Numbered from the stretch's first letter, positions 1 to 8,322 are shown. The stretch is 32,436 nt of DNA from Alphaproteobacteria bacterium (GCA_009693985.1 SHWE01000022.1:1-32436), one strand, 5' to 3'. Made by a program: numbers and translations. Notes: generated by a model from the sequence alone, not told the origin.

Positions 1-1
1 G

Positions 2-451
2 CGTCCCGATGTGATGGCGGTGGTGCACAGCCATTCGCTGGGCCTGATTCCGTTCGGCCTCGTGAAGGGCGTGCAATTGCGCCCCGTCTCGCATATGGGC
101 GGCTTCATCGGCACCGGCGCGCCGATCTACGAAATCCGCGACGCGGGCGGGCCGGCCACCGACATGCTGGTGCGGACGCCAGAGCTCGGCGTCGCGTTGG
201 CGAAATCGCTTGGGCCCTACAGCATCGTGCTGATGCGCGGGCACGGCTCGACGGTGGTCGGCTTCTCGGTGCGCCAAGCGGTCTATCGCGCGATCTACGC
301 GGAATCCAATGCGCGGCTTCAGGTCGAGGCGTTGCGTCTCGGCGAGCCGATTTACCTAACGCCCGAGGAAGCGGCGGGCGCCGCGCGCGCCAACGATCAG
401 AACATGGACCGCGCCTGGAATCTCTGGGTCCGCGCGGTACGCGGCGAGTAA
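2..451 (+). CDS. Class II aldolase/adducin family protein, 3' part
   Basis: The reading frame is open from the window edge to the TAA at 449-451, so only the last 149 residues are visible and the start lies outside. The HSHS segment near the start of the visible part and a later RGHGS segment match the zinc-binding histidines of the class II aldolase/adducin fold (fuculose-phosphate aldolase type). Members of this fold cleave aldols or decarboxylate hydroxy-aromatic acids such as dihydroxyphthalate. The neighbours (amidohydrolases, enolase superfamily enzyme, aryl-acid ligase) make a catabolic decarboxylase or aldolase plausible, but the substrate is unknown. It ends directly against the stop codon of the convergent ABC ATPase, with no terminator between them. 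Confidence 0.8.
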   Translation, partial: RPDVMAVVHSHSLGLIPFGLVKGVQLRPVSHMGGFIGTGAPIYEIRDAGGPATDMLVRTPELGVALAKSLGPYSIVLMRGHGSTVVGFSVRQAVYRAIYAESNARLQVEALRLGEPIYLTPEEAAGAARANDQNMDRAWNLWVRAVRGE

Positions 452-1570
452 TCACGCCTCCAGCAGCGCAATCGTCCGTTCAGCGGGAAAGATGAGTGAC
501 ACGGAATCGCCGTTGGAAATATCCGAGGTCGACGACGTGCGCACCAGGATCTCGCCACCGCTGACGGCGACCAGATATTCCACGATCTCGCCGAGATAGG
601 TTTCGCGCGTCACCCGCCCCGAGAGGCGATTGGCCGGACCTTCCACGTCGCCGGCCGTGCCGCGCGAAATGATGGCGATGTGTTCGGGGCGCACGACCAG
701 AGCGGCCGCTTGCCCGGCGCGCCGCGCGGCGGAGAAAAATCCGTCGAGCATGCCGAGCGCCGTTTTCACCGTGGCGACGGCTTCGGCCGCGACATCGCCG
801 ACGACAGTGCCTTTCAGAAGATTGGTGCGGCCGATGAAATTGGCGACGAATTCCGATGACGGGCGGCCATAGATTTCCTTGGGCGCGCCGATCTGAACGA
901 TGCGCCCCTGATTCATCACCGCGATGCGGTCGGAAATGGCAAGCGCTTCGGCCTGGTCGTGCGTCACATAGATCGCGGTGACGCCGGTTTCGCGTTGCAG
1001 GCGCTTCAGCTCGATGCGCATCTGCTCGCGCAATTGCGCGTCGAGATTGGACAGCGGCTCGTCGAGCAGCAGCAGACTTGGCTCGCGCGTGAAGGCGCGG
1101 GCGAGCGCCAGGCGCTGTTGCTGGCCGCCGGAAAGCTGCGTCGAGGGGCGCTTGGCGAATTCGGAAAGACCGACCATGTCGAGGGTCGCCATCGTCTTCG
1201 TCTCGATCTCGCGGGCCGAAAGCTTGCGCGTGCGCGATACGCGCAACGGATAGGCCGCGTTCTCGAACACGCTCATATGCGGCCAGATCGCATAGGACTG
1301 GAACACCATGCCGATATCGCGGTCATACATCGGAACGTTGGTCGCCGCCTCGCCGTCGAACAAAACCGTGCCGCCGAGACTGATGCGTCCGGTATCGGGG
1401 ACTTCGAGCCCCGCCACCGCGCGCAGCGTCGTCGTCTTGCCGCAGCCCGACGGGCCAAGCAGCGTGAACAATTCGCCCTGCACGATCTCGAACGAGACGC
1501 CGAGCACGCCGCCCCCGGGCCCGCCCTCGAAGCTGACATATTGCTTCTTGAGATTTTCGACTTTGAGCAC
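452..1570 (-). CDS. ABC transporter ATP-binding protein (Fe3+/polyamine/2-aminoethylphosphonate type)
   Basis: 372 residues from a GTG start. It has all ABC ATPase motifs in order: Walker A GPSGCGKT at 39-46, Q-loop Gln91, signature LSGGQ at 146-150, Walker B LLLLDE at about 166-171 and the H-loop His204. The roughly 130-residue C-terminal extension fits the TOBE/OB regulatory domain of the PotA/FbpC/UgpC class of importer ATPases. It would power uptake at the inner membrane. It lies 5 nt downstream of the binding-protein gene, so the two are clearly co-transcribed. No inner-membrane permease gene occurs here or anywhere in the window, so the partner must be encoded elsewhere or has been lost. 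The substrate cannot be told from the ATPase alone. Confidence 0.92.
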   Translation of the reverse strand: MLKVENLKKQYVSFEGGPGGGVLGVSFEIVQGELFTLLGPSGCGKTTTLRAVAGLEVPDTGRISLGGTVLFDGEAATNVPMYDRDIGMVFQSYAIWPHMSVFENAAYPLRVSRTRKLSAREIETKTMATLDMVGLSEFAKRPSTQLSGGQQQRLALARAFTREPSLLLLDEPLSNLDAQLREQMRIELKRLQRETGVTAIYVTHDQAEALAISDRIAVMNQGRIVQIGAPKEIYGRPSSEFVANFIGRTNLLKGTVVGDVAAEAVATVKTALGMLDGFFSAARRAGQAAALVVRPEHIAIISRGTAGDVEGPANRLSGRVTRETYLGEIVEYLVAVSGGEILVRTSSTSDISNGDSVSLIFPAERTIALLEA

Positions 1571-1575
1571 GCGCC

Positions 1576-2652
1576 CTACCGGAAATATTTCTGAAACAGC
1601 GCGTTCGACTCATTGCGGCTGGCGAACATCAGTTCCGGAGTGATGACGGTTTCCTTGAATCCCGCGAGGCGCGGGATGATCTTGGTGAGGCTGGGATCGG
1701 GCGCGACATTCGGATTGGGCGACAAATATTGCGCCGCGCGCAAAGTCTCCTGTCCCTCCTTTGACAGCACGAAATCGATCATCAGCATGGCGGCATGCGG
1801 ATGCGGCGCGCCTTTGACGAGCTGGATGGTGCTCAACGACGACGTCGCGGGGTTGAGCATCTGCGTGTCCAGCGGCGCCCCCTTCGCTTTGCTGATGAGC
1901 GGATGATGCGCGTAGATTTCGAGCGCGAGTCTGTATTCGCCTTCGCCGACGCGGTCGACGAGGGCGCGCGCCGAGCCGGCATAATTGACGATGCGCTGGG
2001 CGCTGAGCTTCTGGAGGTACGCTTCGCCCGCCGCCTTGCCCATGGATTGCAGCACGCTGGCGATGAAGAGGCCGGCGCCGACTTCGCTGTCGGCACGCCA
2101 GGCGATCTGCCCGCGCCATTTCGGATTGAGCAGATCCTGATAGGATTTTGGCACGTCCGCCGCCGAGACTTGGCGCGTATTGTAGGCCACGCCGAAATAA
2201 TTCAACCGCGAGGCCGCCCACATGAAGTTCTTGTCGACATAGGCGGCGGGGTACATGGCGGACGCGGGCGAAGAAAAGGCCTGCACCGCGCCGGCCTTGA
2301 TCAGCACTTCGGCGCCGCCGGTCGATTCCACGATGTCGCCGATGACCCGGTTGGCGCGCCGTTCGGTCAGCGTCTTCTGCACGAGGCCGCGGCTGTCGCC
2401 GCGCCAATATTCGACCGCCAGGAACGGATATTTTTTCTTGAACGCTTCGACCAGCGGGCGCAGCGCCTGGTTCTCGATCATGCCGGAATAGAAGGCGACC
2501 TTGCCTTCTTTCCGCGCGCCGGCGAGCAAAAGCTGTTCGCGGTCGGCGCCCTTGTAGGTGGCGATGTCGATAGCTGGCGCCGCCCAAACGGGGACCGCCA
2601 TCGCCGCCAACAGCGCGGCAAGAACGGTCAGACGCGTTCGGTATCGGCCCAT
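1576..2652 (-). CDS. ABC transporter extracellular solute-binding protein (Fe(III)/organic type)
   Basis: 358 residues. The N-terminus has Arg residues, a hydrophobic stretch and an AAP-type cleavage region near residues 24-26, a clear Sec signal peptide, so the mature protein is periplasmic. The body (AFYSG segment near 54, LLNPKWRGQIA near 170) matches the type II periplasmic binding proteins of the AfuA/FutA/extracellular-solute-binding family that serve ferric iron, phosphonates or small organic acids. The start overlaps the end of the upstream enolase superfamily gene by 25 nt; a start further in would cut the signal peptide. It feeds the ATPase 5 nt downstream. Being inside a catabolic operon, an organic substrate is as likely as iron. 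Confidence 0.88.
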   Translation of the reverse strand: MGRYRTRLTVLAALLAAMAVPVWAAPAIDIATYKGADREQLLLAGARKEGKVAFYSGMIENQALRPLVEAFKKKYPFLAVEYWRGDSRGLVQKTLTERRANRVIGDIVESTGGAEVLIKAGAVQAFSSPASAMYPAAYVDKNFMWAASRLNYFGVAYNTRQVSAADVPKSYQDLLNPKWRGQIAWRADSEVGAGLFIASVLQSMGKAAGEAYLQKLSAQRIVNYAGSARALVDRVGEGEYRLALEIYAHHPLISKAKGAPLDTQMLNPATSSLSTIQLVKGAPHPHAAMLMIDFVLSKEGQETLRAAQYLSPNPNVAPDPSLTKIIPRLAGFKETVITPELMFASRNESNALFQKYFR

Positions 2653-3743
2653 CGTCTCGCGCCCTTCAAGGTCTCGCCCTCGCGCAACACTACGCCGGAG
2701 CCGTGGCTCTCGGGTAGGGCGAGATGGCCGTTTTCGATGGCGATGCCGCTAAAGGGATCGTCCAGCAGGCGGTCGAATTCGCCGAGCTCGCAGGCATATT
2801 CGAGTTTTCGCAGCGTCGCGGCCAGATGCATCGCCTGCGCCGAGAGCAGACGCGAGCCGACCGCAGCCCCCATGCGATAGCCGACGCCGCCCGCCTCGCA
2901 GATCGACGCTGCTTCCATCGTCTTGAGAAGGCCCCCGAGCTTGGGGATTTTCAGGCTGATCGCATCGACGACGCGCCCCTCGACCAGCTCCTTCACGCGG
3001 GCGAGACTGCTGGCGCTTTCGTCGGCTTCGACGACCACCGGCACGCAGTCAGTCACTTGTTTCAGCCCTTCGAGATCGGCGGCGTTGACCGGCTGCTCGG
3101 CCAGTTCGATGCCGAACTCCGCCATGTGGTTGAGCGCCGCGATGGCGCCGCCGACCGAATAGGATTGGTTGGCATCGACGGTGAGGTGAATATCATCGCC
3201 GACGGCGCGGCGGATGGCGCGCACGCGGGCGACATCGTCTTCGACTTTGCCTTCCAGCTTGATCTTCAGATGGCGGTAACCCTTAGCCACCAACTTTTGC
3301 GCATTCGCGGCCATCTCGTCCGGTGTCTTGATCGCGAGGATGCGCAGGATGGGAACGGAATCCAGAACCTTTTCTCCCAGCAGGCGGTAAAGCGGCACAC
3401 CTTGCGCCCGCGCGGCAAGATCATGCAGCGCGCAATCGATGGCGGCTTTGGCTTGGTTGTGGCCTTCGATCTGGCTGTCCAGAAAATCCATCGTCTCCGC
3501 GATTGGTCCCGCATCGCGCCCCACCACCAGCGGCGTCAGCATTTCGAGCGCGGCGAACAGCGCTTCCGCGCCCGCGCCCATATGGGCGGTGGCCGAGCCA
3601 TAGCCGAATCCCTTGACGCCGTTGTCGCCCGTCAGTGTCACGATCACGCCTTCGGTTGTGGGGCTCGCGCCCAAAGCGAAGCGCCAATTCGGGTCTTCTT
3701 TGCGCAGCACGCAAGGATCGAGCTGGGCTTCGGCGACGATCAT
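2628..3743 (-). CDS. Mandelate racemase/muconate lactonizing enzyme family protein (MLE subgroup)
   Basis: 371 residues if started at the ATG at 3743, 4 nt after the stop of the upstream amidohydrolase; the frame stays open upstream to a TTG at 3797, but that would overlap the neighbour by 50 nt. The enolase superfamily barrel is well marked: K160-I-K162 catalytic pair, metal ligands Asp190 (DANQS), Glu216 (AEQP) and Asp241 (ADES), and the second-side Lys265 (LKIPK). A KxK motif plus the opposite Lys defines the muconate lactonizing/dipeptide epimerase/o-succinylbenzoate synthase subgroup rather than mandelate racemase (KxH). It should abstract a proton alpha to a carboxylate in the cytoplasm. 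A cycloisomerase or racemase on an aromatic breakdown product fits the neighbours, but this is inference. Confidence 0.88.
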   Translation of the reverse strand: MIVAEAQLDPCVLRKEDPNWRFALGASPTTEGVIVTLTGDNGVKGFGYGSATAHMGAGAEALFAALEMLTPLVVGRDAGPIAETMDFLDSQIEGHNQAKAAIDCALHDLAARAQGVPLYRLLGEKVLDSVPILRILAIKTPDEMAANAQKLVAKGYRHLKIKLEGKVEDDVARVRAIRRAVGDDIHLTVDANQSYSVGGAIAALNHMAEFGIELAEQPVNAADLEGLKQVTDCVPVVVEADESASSLARVKELVEGRVVDAISLKIPKLGGLLKTMEAASICEAGGVGYRMGAAVGSRLLSAQAMHLAATLRKLEYACELGEFDRLLDDPFSGIAIENGHLALPESHGSGVVLREGETLKGARRWADTERV

Positions 3744-3747
3744 CGCG

Positions 3748-4797
3748 TCAGGAGAGGCCGTAGAGCGCGCGCGCATTGGCATCGAGGATGCGGTCAATCA
3801 CCGATCGGTCGATCGTCGCGTCCTGCTTCAAGAGGCGCAGCGCCTCGATCTGCGAGGAGGTATCGGCATGGCCGTAATCGGTGCCGATGACGATGTTGTC
3901 GGCCCCGCCATGCTTGAGGATGTAGGGAAGATCGTCCGTACACTGACAGGCCACATACATATTGTTCACCTTCAGCGGATCGTCCGGAAATTTGCGGTCC
4001 TTGCGCGCGAAGCGCAGCTCCAGATCGTTATAGACGTAAGGGATCCATTCGGCGCTGACTTCGATGAAGCCCCAGCGCGCCCTCGGAAATTTCGCCGGTA
4101 TCGCGTCCATCAGCAAATTGTGGAACGCGCCCACCACGGGAAGCTTGGAGCGGGAAAAGCCGCCTTCCGCCGCATAGATATCGCGCACCTGGAACGAATT
4201 GTTGCCGGAGTGGAAACAGATCGGCAGATCGAATTCCTGCGCCATCTCGTAGAGCTTGAAGAAATACGGGTTCACCAGCCGCATCTCGGCTTCTAGCCCG
4301 CGCACGAAGATGCCGCAAGCGCCGTTCTCCTTGCCAAAGCGCAGCTCGTTGCGCGTCTCTTCCATGTTGCGCAAGGGCGGCATCACCACCCAGCGCAAAC
4401 GGCCCTTGGCCTGCTTCCAGATGTCGGCGAGCCAGCGATTGTAACTACGGCAGATCACGACCTCGACGGTCGGGTCTTGCGTCCAGGCGCGCAGGAACAC
4501 CGTCGGATAGAGCACCTGCACCTCGATATCGAGCGCGTCCATATGGGCAAGGCGCGCGCTGACATCGCGCATCTCGCGCGACACGTCCGATGTGTTGGAG
4601 CCGACATTGTGCTCCTTGGGCTGGAGGCGCCCGTCGATGATCCAGAATTCCTTCTGCGCGCCGCCTTCATTGCTCTTGAGGTGCTCGCCCTCGACTTGGC
4701 GCACCACGCGCGGGCGCAAATGGCGGTATTCCGGCTCGATGTAATCGAAGGTCGTCATCGTTTCGATGACATGCGCGTCTGAATCAATCGTCCCCAT
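3748..4797 (-). CDS. Amidohydrolase family protein (ACMSD/decarboxylase-like)
   Basis: 349 residues from the ATG at 4797; the frame extends to 4851 but the family N-terminus (TIDSDAHVIE) begins immediately after this Met. The protein is an Amidohydrolase_2 (TIM-barrel) member: an N-terminal DxH metal motif (DAH), a central histidine in FHSGNN, and a C-terminal Asp in GTDYGHAD. This family includes ACMS decarboxylase, gamma-resorcylate and 5-carboxyvanillate decarboxylases and several hydrolases. First gene of the minus-strand operon with the enolase superfamily enzyme and the ABC components (4-nt gap downstream). It is the first of three amidohydrolases in the window; like the one at 23952-25043 it has DxH in place of HxH. 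Decarboxylation or hydrolysis of a ring carboxylate is likely; the substrate is unknown. Confidence 0.87.
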   Translation of the reverse strand: MGTIDSDAHVIETMTTFDYIEPEYRHLRPRVVRQVEGEHLKSNEGGAQKEFWIIDGRLQPKEHNVGSNTSDVSREMRDVSARLAHMDALDIEVQVLYPTVFLRAWTQDPTVEVVICRSYNRWLADIWKQAKGRLRWVVMPPLRNMEETRNELRFGKENGACGIFVRGLEAEMRLVNPYFFKLYEMAQEFDLPICFHSGNNSFQVRDIYAAEGGFSRSKLPVVGAFHNLLMDAIPAKFPRARWGFIEVSAEWIPYVYNDLELRFARKDRKFPDDPLKVNNMYVACQCTDDLPYILKHGGADNIVIGTDYGHADTSSQIEALRLLKQDATIDRSVIDRILDANARALYGLS

Positions 4798-4872
4798 GCG
4801 CTTCCTCAAGCGAAAAATCGTGTGAGGAAAACAATAGAGATTTCGTGCCACAAGACAATGGCGCGGGCCGGT

Positions 4873-5289
4873 TCAGGGCTTCAGGAGAGAGAGCAGGAAG
4901 GCGCGCAATTTCGGGCTGGCGCCGACGACGAAGCCGCCGATGAGCGCGCCCCACAGCGTCTGGCTGCCATGCGTTTCGGCGAACCCGCGCAATTGCTGTC
5001 CGAGGATGCCGCCGAGCTGGGCGGCGCTTTCGGCGGCCGCCAGCGAAGGATCGTCGGCGAGCTTGCTGCGTTTGGGTTTGCGTCCCGCGAACTTGGTCGC
5101 GAACACCAGCAGCATCGCCGCGATCAGAATGGTCACGCCCGTCGCCAGCGCGGCGAGCGCAGGCGGCATATATTGAAGAATGAACTGATAGAGCGCGAAG
5201 GCGAAAAACCCCATCGCGACGAACGCGGCGACGAGCGCGATCAGCACCGCCGCAATCGAGATCGCCAGTCGCGCGAAGAATTGCCTCAC
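4873..5289 (-). CDS. YqjE/holin-superfamily-like small membrane protein
   Basis: 138 residues with two strongly hydrophobic stretches (about residues 7-38 and 43-66), then a basic segment and a polar tail that ends in a short hydrophobic region. Size, two N-terminal helices and position 8 nt after a DUF883 gene resemble enterobacterial yqjD-yqjE, where YqjE belongs to the Actinobacterial holin-X/DUF1469-like membrane proteins. It probably sits in the inner membrane, working with the DUF883 partner in an envelope-stress or stationary-phase role; that role is taken from the E. coli parallel and is not shown by the sequence. There is no peptidoglycan hydrolase nearby, so a true phage lysis function is unlikely. 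Confidence 0.6.
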   Translation of the reverse strand: MRQFFARLAISIAAVLIALVAAFVAMGFFAFALYQFILQYMPPALAALATGVTILIAAMLLVFATKFAGRKPKRSKLADDPSLAAAESAAQLGGILGQQLRGFAETHGSQTLWGALIGGFVVGASPKLRAFLLSLLKP

Positions 5290-5297
5290 GGGGTCCG

Positions 5298-5576
5298 CTA
5301 CCTGCGCCCGACGAGAAGCCCGAGCACCACGCCGATACCGAAGATGGTCAGCGCGCTTTGCACGGGGCGCTCTTCCATTTCCTTGAACACGTTCTGCGCG
5401 GTGTTCTTGGCGTCGTCCCAGTGGCGCTCCGCCCGTTCGCGGATCATGTCGGCGGCATCGGCGCTGCCGTGGCGCGCCGTCGCCTTCAACAACTCCGCGA
5501 TCTTCGCGAAATCGTCGCGCAATTTCTTCATCTCGCCCTTGAGGGCCTCGAGGTCTGCTTCGGTCGTCTGGCTCAT
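5298..5576 (-). CDS. DUF883 family protein (ElaB/YqjD-like)
   Basis: 92 residues from the ATG at 5576, chosen because an AAGGGGA ribosome site lies just upstream; an ATG at 5603 would add 9 residues. The N-terminal two thirds are a charged helix rich in Glu, Lys and Ala, typical of a coiled coil. A C-terminal single membrane helix with a glycine pattern (GIGVVLGLLVG) follows, ending in two Arg residues. This is the ElaB/YqjD layout: C-tail-anchored inner-membrane proteins that in E. coli bind ribosomes in stationary phase. It is co-transcribed with the YqjE-like gene 8 nt downstream. Confidence 0.78.
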   Translation of the reverse strand: MSQTTEADLEALKGEMKKLRDDFAKIAELLKATARHGSADAADMIRERAERHWDDAKNTAQNVFKEMEERPVQSALTIFGIGVVLGLLVGRR

Positions 5577-5689
5577 GAAATCCCCTTCGTGCGCGCTGGT
5601 CATTCGTTTACACCCTCGTTTCTGGGGGTACCACAGTTTAGGTTAATTTTCGGTTTGATGGCCAGCTAGGTTGCGCGGAATCCCTGGCG

Positions 5690-6142
5690 TTATACGCCCT
5701 GTTCCGTGTCGAAGGCTTTGCAATTCTTTCCGAAGGCCGCAAGGCCCTCTTCGAGATAGTCGGAGAGCAAAGGCAGACCGGTGAGATATTCGGCGGTGCG
5801 CTTGTTGTGCTCGTGGCGGGCGAGGTTGTGCGCCTCCCCCCATTCGGCGATGTCGTAGGTTCCCCGCCCAACCCAGGCGAGCGCGACGAGGCTGACCTGC
5901 TCGTCCTCGGAGAGCGTGCGGATGAACGCCATCAGCTCGCGATAGGACAGATCGTCCGCCTTGTCTTCCAGCACATCGGCCATGCCGTCATCGGCGGCGT
6001 TGGAGCCTGAATCTGGGTCGCTGTCCCCTTCCTTGGCGTCGAACACGCGCGCCTTGGCGATGATGTGACAGACCTTGTCGGAATTGATCCCCATTTCCAC
6101 GCCGGCGGGGATTTCGGAATCGGTGACGACGATGCGGTTCAT
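5690..6142 (-). CDS. DUF3775 domain-containing protein
   Basis: 150 residues. Recognised by the pattern of this mostly alphaproteobacterial family: an N-terminal INSDKV...AKARVFDAKE segment, then PDSGSNAADDG, an acidic stretch, and the core DEQVSLVALAWVGRG, followed by a C-terminal helix with YLEEGL. It is soluble, acidic and probably cytoplasmic. No biochemical function is established for the family. An AGGAG site 7 nt upstream supports the ATG at 6142. It appears to be its own transcription unit: 113 nt separate its stop from the DUF883 start downstream and 76 nt separate it from the dipeptidase stop upstream. Confidence 0.75.
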   Translation of the reverse strand: MNRIVVTDSEIPAGVEMGINSDKVCHIIAKARVFDAKEGDSDPDSGSNAADDGMADVLEDKADDLSYRELMAFIRTLSEDEQVSLVALAWVGRGTYDIAEWGEAHNLARHEHNKRTAEYLTGLPLLSDYLEEGLAAFGKNCKAFDTEQGV

Positions 6143-6191
6143 GACAAGCTCCTGGGCGGCGGCGAGCCGCTTCGCTTTCGCTTCTCATAGG

Positions 6192-6217
6192 ATACGCGCG
6201 CCGACGGATTAGGTTCA
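6192..6217 (-). promoter_or_regulatory. Possible ECF/EcfG-like promoter of the DUF3775 gene
   Basis: Read on the minus strand, TGAAC at 6217-6213 is followed after 16 nt by CGTAT at 6196-6192. The alphaproteobacterial general-stress sigma factor EcfG recognises GGAAC-N16/17-CGTT, so spacing and most bases agree, but the first G and the last T do not. It lies in the only upstream gap of DUF3775. Weak, by-eye evidence. Confidence 0.22.
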
Positions 6218-6218
6218 C

Positions 6219-7460
6219 TTAAGGATGCAAAAACCCGGCTGAACCTTGTGTCGCCGCTTTGGCTTCGGCGGCGCGCAGCAGACGCAGCACATTGCCGCCC
6301 CAGATCTTGGCGAGATCGTCTTCGCCGTAACCGGCTGCCATCAGGCGCTTGGTGATCTCGGGGAGGCCCGTGATGTCCATCATGCCGGTGACGCCGCCGC
6401 CGCCGTCCCAGTCGAAGCCGATGCCGACATGCTCGGGACCGGCCAGCTTCAACGTGTGGAGGAGATGGGCCATCACATCGTCGATGCCGGCCTTGCGGGC
6501 CGGATATTGCGTTTCGATGACGCTGCGCTCCGTCATGTAGGATTTGAACGCGGTGGGCGCGAGGTCGCGATAGGGACCGTATTTCATCCCGAGCGCGCGC
6601 AAGGCGGCGGCGCGCTGCGGGTTCGGCGCAATCGGGATCAGATAATCGCTGTAGGCATTGATCTGGATGACGCCGCCGGTCTGGGCGAGCTTGCGGATGC
6701 GGGCATCGTCGATATTGCGCGGATGGCGGAACACGGCGCTGGCGCCCGAATGAGAAAGAATGACCGGCGTCGTCGACAGCGCGACCATCTGGTCGAATAC
6801 CTCGTCCGAGGCGTGGCTCGCATCGAGCACCATGCCGAGCCGGTTCGCTTCGGCGACGAAGTTCTTGCCCAGCGGCGACAGCCCGTGGAATTCGGCGCCT
6901 TTGGAATCGGTCGCGGAATCGCCGAGATCGTTGTTGGAGAAATGGATCGGCCCCACCATGCGCACGCCGAGATCGTAGAACGTCTTGAGCAGCGTGAGGT
7001 CCTTGCCGATCGGGTAGGAATTCTCGATGCCGATATAGACGATGCGTTTGCCGCGCGCGGCGATACGCGCGGCGTCGTCGGCGCGAAGCGCGAGCTCGAA
7101 TGTGTCGCCGTGGCGGGCCACCATCTCGCGGATTTCGAGGCCGCGTTGGAGCGCCGCGTCGCGCGCCGCCGCATAGCCGGCGGGCGTCCGCGCACCCTGT
7201 TGCGTGAAGACAGCGAAGAAACCGCCGTCGAGCCCGCCCGTCACCATGCGCGGATGGTCGATCTGGGAAAGATCGTTCTCGAATGTGTGCGCGTCCATGA
7301 TGCTCCAGCCGGGGCGGCCGAAATTCATCGGCGTGTCCATATGGGTGTCGAGCACCATCAGGCGCTGATGCACGGCCATGGCGTCTTCGGCGGCCGATGC
7401 GGGGATCGCGCTTGCGAAACTTGCCGCCAGGATTGCGATCCGGAACGCGTGCCTGCCCAT
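6219..7460 (-). CDS. Exported membrane dipeptidase (peptidase family M19)
   Basis: 413 residues. An N-terminal signal peptide (Arg-containing start, hydrophobic core, ASA-A cleavage site near residue 23) indicates export. The renal dipeptidase fold is shown by the HxD zinc motif at H40-T/M-D42 (DTHMDTP), a central IENSYP segment carrying the bridging Glu, FSNNDLGDS, the LDASHAS and ILSHSGA histidines and the late GFDWDGG. M19 enzymes hydrolyse dipeptides, including D-amino-acid dipeptides, with two zinc ions. The length agrees with the family. It is transcribed divergently from the SDR gene and shares a 101-nt promoter region with it. It may serve nutrient scavenging or peptidoglycan peptide turnover; nothing ties it to the catabolic genes on either side. 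Confidence 0.9.
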   Translation of the reverse strand: MGRHAFRIAILAASFASAIPASAAEDAMAVHQRLMVLDTHMDTPMNFGRPGWSIMDAHTFENDLSQIDHPRMVTGGLDGGFFAVFTQQGARTPAGYAAARDAALQRGLEIREMVARHGDTFELALRADDAARIAARGKRIVYIGIENSYPIGKDLTLLKTFYDLGVRMVGPIHFSNNDLGDSATDSKGAEFHGLSPLGKNFVAEANRLGMVLDASHASDEVFDQMVALSTTPVILSHSGASAVFRHPRNIDDARIRKLAQTGGVIQINAYSDYLIPIAPNPQRAAALRALGMKYGPYRDLAPTAFKSYMTERSVIETQYPARKAGIDDVMAHLLHTLKLAGPEHVGIGFDWDGGGGVTGMMDITGLPEITKRLMAAGYGEDDLAKIWGGNVLRLLRAAEAKAATQGSAGFLHP

Positions 7461-7525
7461 ATTTGCCTCGAAAAGTAGTGACCAGCGGTGGGCACTTTAT
7501 CGGATTTGCAGCCCCGCTGTCAGTC

Positions 7526-7550
7526 GCCTAAACATGCCGCCTCTTTAGGC
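7526..7550. promoter_or_regulatory. Inverted repeat upstream of the SDR operon, candidate operator
   Basis: GCCTAAA at 7526-7532 and its exact complement TTTAGGC at 7544-7550 are separated by 11 nt, in the 101-nt gap between the divergent dipeptidase and SDR genes and 11 nt before the SDR start. The dyad would suit a dimeric repressor or activator. No regulator gene is adjacent. Confidence 0.4.
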
Positions 7551-7561
7551 AAGGACGGGAT

Positions 7562-8320
7562 ATGGCTCGCAAACGCGCGCTCGTCACGGGTGGAGCAACC
7601 GGAATCGGCCGCGCGGTGGTGCTGCATCTGGCGCGCGCCGGCTACGATGTCGCGCTGAATTACAGCAAAAGCGCCGAGGCCGCCAAGGCGACCGCCGCCG
7701 AAGCCGAGAAAGAAGGCGCCAAGATCGTGCTGGTCGCGTGCGATGTGGCGGACGATGCCGCCGTGCGCGCGATGCTCAAGACGGTCGATAAAGCCTTCGG
7801 CGGGCTGGACGCGCTCATTAATAATGCCGGCACCACGATTGCGACCCCGCCCAAGGATTTGGAAGCGCTCAGCGTCGAAGAGTGGGACCGCGTCTTCGCC
7901 GTCAATGTGCGCGGGCTGTTTTTGGTGACGCGCGCCGCCGTACCGCTTCTGAAGAAGGGCGCCAATGCGTGCATCGTCAACACGGCGAGCATTGTGGGCT
8001 TACGTCCCGGCCCCCAGCCGCTTCCCTATGCCGCCAGCAAGGCCGCCATCGTCTCGCTGACCAAGCAATTCGCCGGCGCGCTTGGGCCGGACATTCGGGT
8101 GAATGCGGTGGCGCCAGGCTGGATGGAAGGCGATTGGATGGAACGCATGCTGGGCGACAATTACGGCAAGCTGATGGAGCGCCGCGCCAAGGCGACGCCG
8201 CTGGGACGCTGCGTCACTGCCGACGATGTTGCCGAAACCATGCTGTCGCTGATCGAGAGCAACCGCTTCGTCACCGGCGAGATCGTCGTCGTCGATGGCG
8301 GCTTCGCGAATGTGACGTAG
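7562..8320 (+). CDS. SDR family oxidoreductase (FabG-like)
   Basis: 252 residues, the usual length of classical short-chain dehydrogenases. The cofactor loop TGGATGIG is at 9-16, NNAG at 87-90, and the catalytic Ser143, Tyr156 and Lys160 (YAASK) are all present; the tail ends with the typical VVDGGF. An NAD(P)-dependent reduction or oxidation of a hydroxyl/keto group in the cytoplasm is expected. It is the first gene of a tight three-gene operon: the ligase starts 2 nt after its stop. In that setting it may oxidise an alcohol or dihydrodiol to, or reduce, an aromatic acid handled by the ligase; a 2,3-dihydro-2,3-dihydroxybenzoate dehydrogenase (EntA) role is possible by analogy, but there are no EntB/EntC partners. 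Confidence 0.9.
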   Translation: MARKRALVTGGATGIGRAVVLHLARAGYDVALNYSKSAEAAKATAAEAEKEGAKIVLVACDVADDAAVRAMLKTVDKAFGGLDALINNAGTTIATPPKDLEALSVEEWDRVFAVNVRGLFLVTRAAVPLLKKGANACIVNTASIVGLRPGPQPLPYAASKAAIVSLTKQFAGALGPDIRVNAVAPGWMEGDWMERMLGDNYGKLMERRAKATPLGRCVTADDVAETMLSLIESNRFVTGEIVVVDGGFANVT

Positions 8321-8322
8321 GG

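Noticed and set aside
2724-3890. Long plus-strand open frame opposite the enolase superfamily gene
   Set aside because: It is the high-GC antisense shadow of a gene with clear catalytic residues and has an Arg/Asp-rich random composition.
4873-5576. Phage holin/lysis genes
   Set aside because: The DUF883 plus YqjE-like arrangement explains the membrane pair and there is no lysin or other phage gene.
7882-8322. A long open frame running into the aryl ligase from inside the SDR gene
   Set aside because: This part is antiphase to a fully motif-supported SDR and encodes a basic, low-complexity peptide; the ligase starts at the ATG at 8323 right after the SDR stop.
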